DNA of 64,000 nucleotides from Acidobacteriaceae bacterium (GTDB lineage: Bacteria > Acidobacteriota > Terriglobia > Terriglobales > Acidobacteriaceae), in contig JAJPKO010000045.1 of NCBI GenBank assembly GCA_021323655.1, positions 95,674-159,673 on the forward strand, written 5' to 3'. Position numbers and translations under genes: made by a program. The first letter of the stretch is position 1; each line of letters starts with the position of its first letter. Below are positions 62,685 to 64,000 of this stretch, one piece after another. The notes below the pieces were generated by a model that did no database searches, was not told the origin of the DNA, and saw only the letters and a list, made by a program, of their open reading frames with translations.

Positions 62685-62713
62685 TTGACCAAACAGACAC
62701 CAGCTTTTACTAT
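62685..62713 (+). promoter_or_regulatory. Promoter of tRNA-Gln
   Basis: TTGACC (62685-62690) and TACTAT (62708-62713), 17 bp apart, 30 bp before the tRNA. Confidence 0.5.
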
Positions 62714-62743
62714 AGGAAAGACCAGCCTGGAGTTTTCTCGTAC

Positions 62744-62817
62744 TGCCCCCTCGTTCAATGGTAGGACAGCTGACTCTGGATCAGCATATCGGGGTTCGAA
62801 TCCCTGGGGGGCAGCCA
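62744..62817 (+). tRNA. tRNA-Gln (CTG)
   Basis: TGCCCCC/GGGGGCA acceptor stem with encoded CCA at 62815-62817; anticodon stem GCTGA/TCAGC around CTCTGGA gives anticodon CTG; T arm TCGGGGTTCGAATCCCTGG-like. The 3' half is the probable attachment site of the element whose integrase follows. Confidence 0.95.
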
Positions 62818-62891
62818 ACTGATTCTAAAACAGTTAGAGCGATACCCGCTTTTCCCGAAAAACCCGGATATGACGTAAAACATGACATAGC

Positions 62892-63914
62892 TCAGCAATT
62901 TCCTTGTTGGGCTCGCATTGCATTGCGTTCGTTGACCAGCTCTGCCAGGCCCTTCATCGCAGGATGCAGATACCGCTGCGTCGTGGTGACGCTGCGATGC
63001 CCCAGCATCTTGCCGACGAGAACAATGTTGCCGGTTCGGTCGAGCATGTCGGTTGCGAACGAGTGGCGCGCAGAGTAGAGCACCACGCCTTTCGGAATCT
63101 TGGCTTCTTTGCGAACCGCGGAGAAATGCTTTGCAACTGAGAAATAGCTGATGTGTGTTTTCTTCTTGCGATTCGATGGAAACACCCACGGCGACTTGGT
63201 TACAGCCTGCCGCGCGCGAAGCAGTTCCCGCACCCGGTCGCTGAGCGGCACGTAACGCTTCGCGTTCTCCGTTTTGCCGTCGGGCACAAAGATCAGGTTC
63301 TTGTTCCAGAGCACATTTTCCCATCGCATCAGAATCACCTCATCGGGTCGCAAGCCCGCGTCGTGCGAGATTAGAAAAACATCCCGAAGCGGTTGGGGAG
63401 CCTTTTCGAGGAATCGCTTTTCCATCTCCGCGTCAAATACTGCTGTGCGTTCCACCTCCTTGCGCAAGCGAATGCGCGGTTTGCGGTCAATGAACTCCCA
63501 GTCGAGCGCCAGGGAAAGCATACGGCGGAGAGTCCGAAGACCGCAGTTGGCGTTGGCTCCCGAAGCCGGGAAGCTGAGCAATTCGGCCTGGCTGCCCTTG
63601 ATCTGGTCCATTCGCCAATCCCTTGCCGGCGTCTCCGAGAGCAGACGCCAGCCTGTCTCGTAGTATCGTTTGGTGTCCGCGTCCAGAGAGCTTTCCCGGA
63701 TGAACGGCAGGAACTTCTTCTCAGCAAATTCAAACAGCAGAGCCGGACGCTTGCGTGTCGGATTCTGCTTCTGCTGTGCCTGCCGATAGAACGTCATCGC
63801 AACTTCCATGGCGGCGGACTTCTTGGTCTGTTTGGTACTTTTCCGAATGCGCCGGCCGTCTACGACGAAATCGGCGGTCCAGAACTGACTATCTCCTTGG
63901 CGGTACAACTCCAT
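62892..63914 (-). CDS. Tyrosine recombinase (integrase)
   Basis: 340 residues. N-terminal AP2/SAM-like binding part (to about 160), then the catalytic domain with Arg in HDAGLRPDEVILMRW, Lys in VPDGKTENAKRYVPL, HSFAT of SARHSFATDML (His-x-x-Arg variant with ARH preceding) and the nucleophile Tyr in TTTQRYLHP. ATG 63914 has GGAGG upstream. The gene points toward the tRNA-Gln 3' end, as expected for site-specific integration into a tRNA. It follows, on the same strand, an excisionase-like ORF whose end is at 63917. Confidence 0.92.
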   Translation of the reverse strand: MELYRQGDSQFWTADFVVDGRRIRKSTKQTKKSAAMEVAMTFYRQAQQKQNPTRKRPALLFEFAEKKFLPFIRESSLDADTKRYYETGWRLLSETPARDWRMDQIKGSQAELLSFPASGANANCGLRTLRRMLSLALDWEFIDRKPRIRLRKEVERTAVFDAEMEKRFLEKAPQPLRDVFLISHDAGLRPDEVILMRWENVLWNKNLIFVPDGKTENAKRYVPLSDRVRELLRARQAVTKSPWVFPSNRKKKTHISYFSVAKHFSAVRKEAKIPKGVVLYSARHSFATDMLDRTGNIVLVGKMLGHRSVTTTQRYLHPAMKGLAELVNERNAMRAQQGNC

Positions 63915-63916
63915 CG

Positions 63917-64000
63917 TCAATCCTCCAATGCAGCCCGCACAGAGGGGACGTGGCGACCCTGACGCATGAACTCATCAAGATCATCTGGATTGTACCGAAC
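63917..64000 (-). CDS. Excisionase/helix-turn-helix protein, C-terminal end
   Basis: 27 codons at the right edge: VRYNPDDLDEFMRQGRHVPS then VRAALED and stop. The VRYNPDDLDEF form is typical of the C-terminal end of MerR-like/excisionase-family DNA-binding proteins. It precedes the integrase by 2 bp on the same strand, so it is probably the element's excision or control protein. Confidence 0.6.
   Translation of the reverse strand, partial: VRYNPDDLDEFMRQGRHVPSVRAALED

Noticed and set aside
1..64000. CRISPR array or rRNA operon
   Set aside because: No regularly spaced direct repeats and no rRNA-like sequence were seen in any intergenic region.

Overview
The window looks like chromosome from an acidobacterium (Acidobacteriota, Terriglobia type). 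This is inferred from gene content and protein character, not from a 16S gene: a DUF2934 protein, an omega-like small protein of the type seen in that group, a Pro/Gly-rich TonB protein, ROK sugar kinases, an anaerobic sulfatase maturase and a fused homocysteine methyltransferase/MTHFR. Genes are dense, on both strands, mostly in short operons with 1-4 bp overlaps.

Layout. 0-1.7 kb: a sulfatase (cut by the window edge) and its radical-SAM maturase, with a 122-bp MITE-like inverted repeat between them. 2.0-4.3 kb: fmt-rsmB. 4.3-8.8 kb (minus): aroB, menG/ubiE, CDF transporter, OsmC, PASTA protein. 8.8-15.2 kb: nadB, acs, an omega-like small gene, a DEAD-box helicase with a long leader, galE. 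15.6-23.1 kb: an envelope block with a TonB protein, an M48-like and an S41-like protein that both lack their catalytic residues, an outer-membrane barrel and PBP1A. 23.2-30.9 kb: a glutaredoxin, the lysine-pathway genes asd-lysC-dapB, a cupredoxin-like lipoprotein, isocitrate dehydrogenase, nrdR and RNase J. 31-38.5 kb: ManD-type dehydratase, DUF2934, xseB and the methionine/folate fusion, two small kinases, an active-type M48 protease. 38.7-45.5 kb: a LacI-ROK-MFS sugar module with a visible operator overlapping a promoter, a hybrid histidine kinase and an asparaginase. 45.5-48.1 kb: recQ and a HIT protein.

48.2-54.9 kb is a sugar/organic acid oxidation cluster (pyruvate-oxidase-like enzyme, enolase-superfamily enzyme, a cyclase remnant, an internally duplicated membrane protein, a gluconate 2-dehydrogenase subunit 3-like protein and a GMC oxidoreductase). 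The cyclase gene has lost its middle and the GMC gene carries a one-base frameshift, so the cluster may be decaying.

The most striking element is at 55.58-56.57 kb. A strong promoter fires a few bases before a 25-codon ORF with eight consecutive Cys codons (11 Cys in all). It is followed by an intrinsic terminator and a perfect 8-bp alternative pairing that would destroy the terminator, then by a 1-Cys peroxiredoxin gene and a tRNA-Cys gene. This reads as a ribosome-mediated cysteine attenuator controlling peroxide defence, possibly together with tRNA-Cys supply.

56.7-62.7 kb: plsX-rpmF-yceD, thiE/tenI, sthA, a ROK protein and a Gfo/Idh/MocA oxidoreductase. The window ends at a tRNA-Gln followed by a tyrosine recombinase and an excisionase-like tail, the edge of an integrated element that continues to the right.
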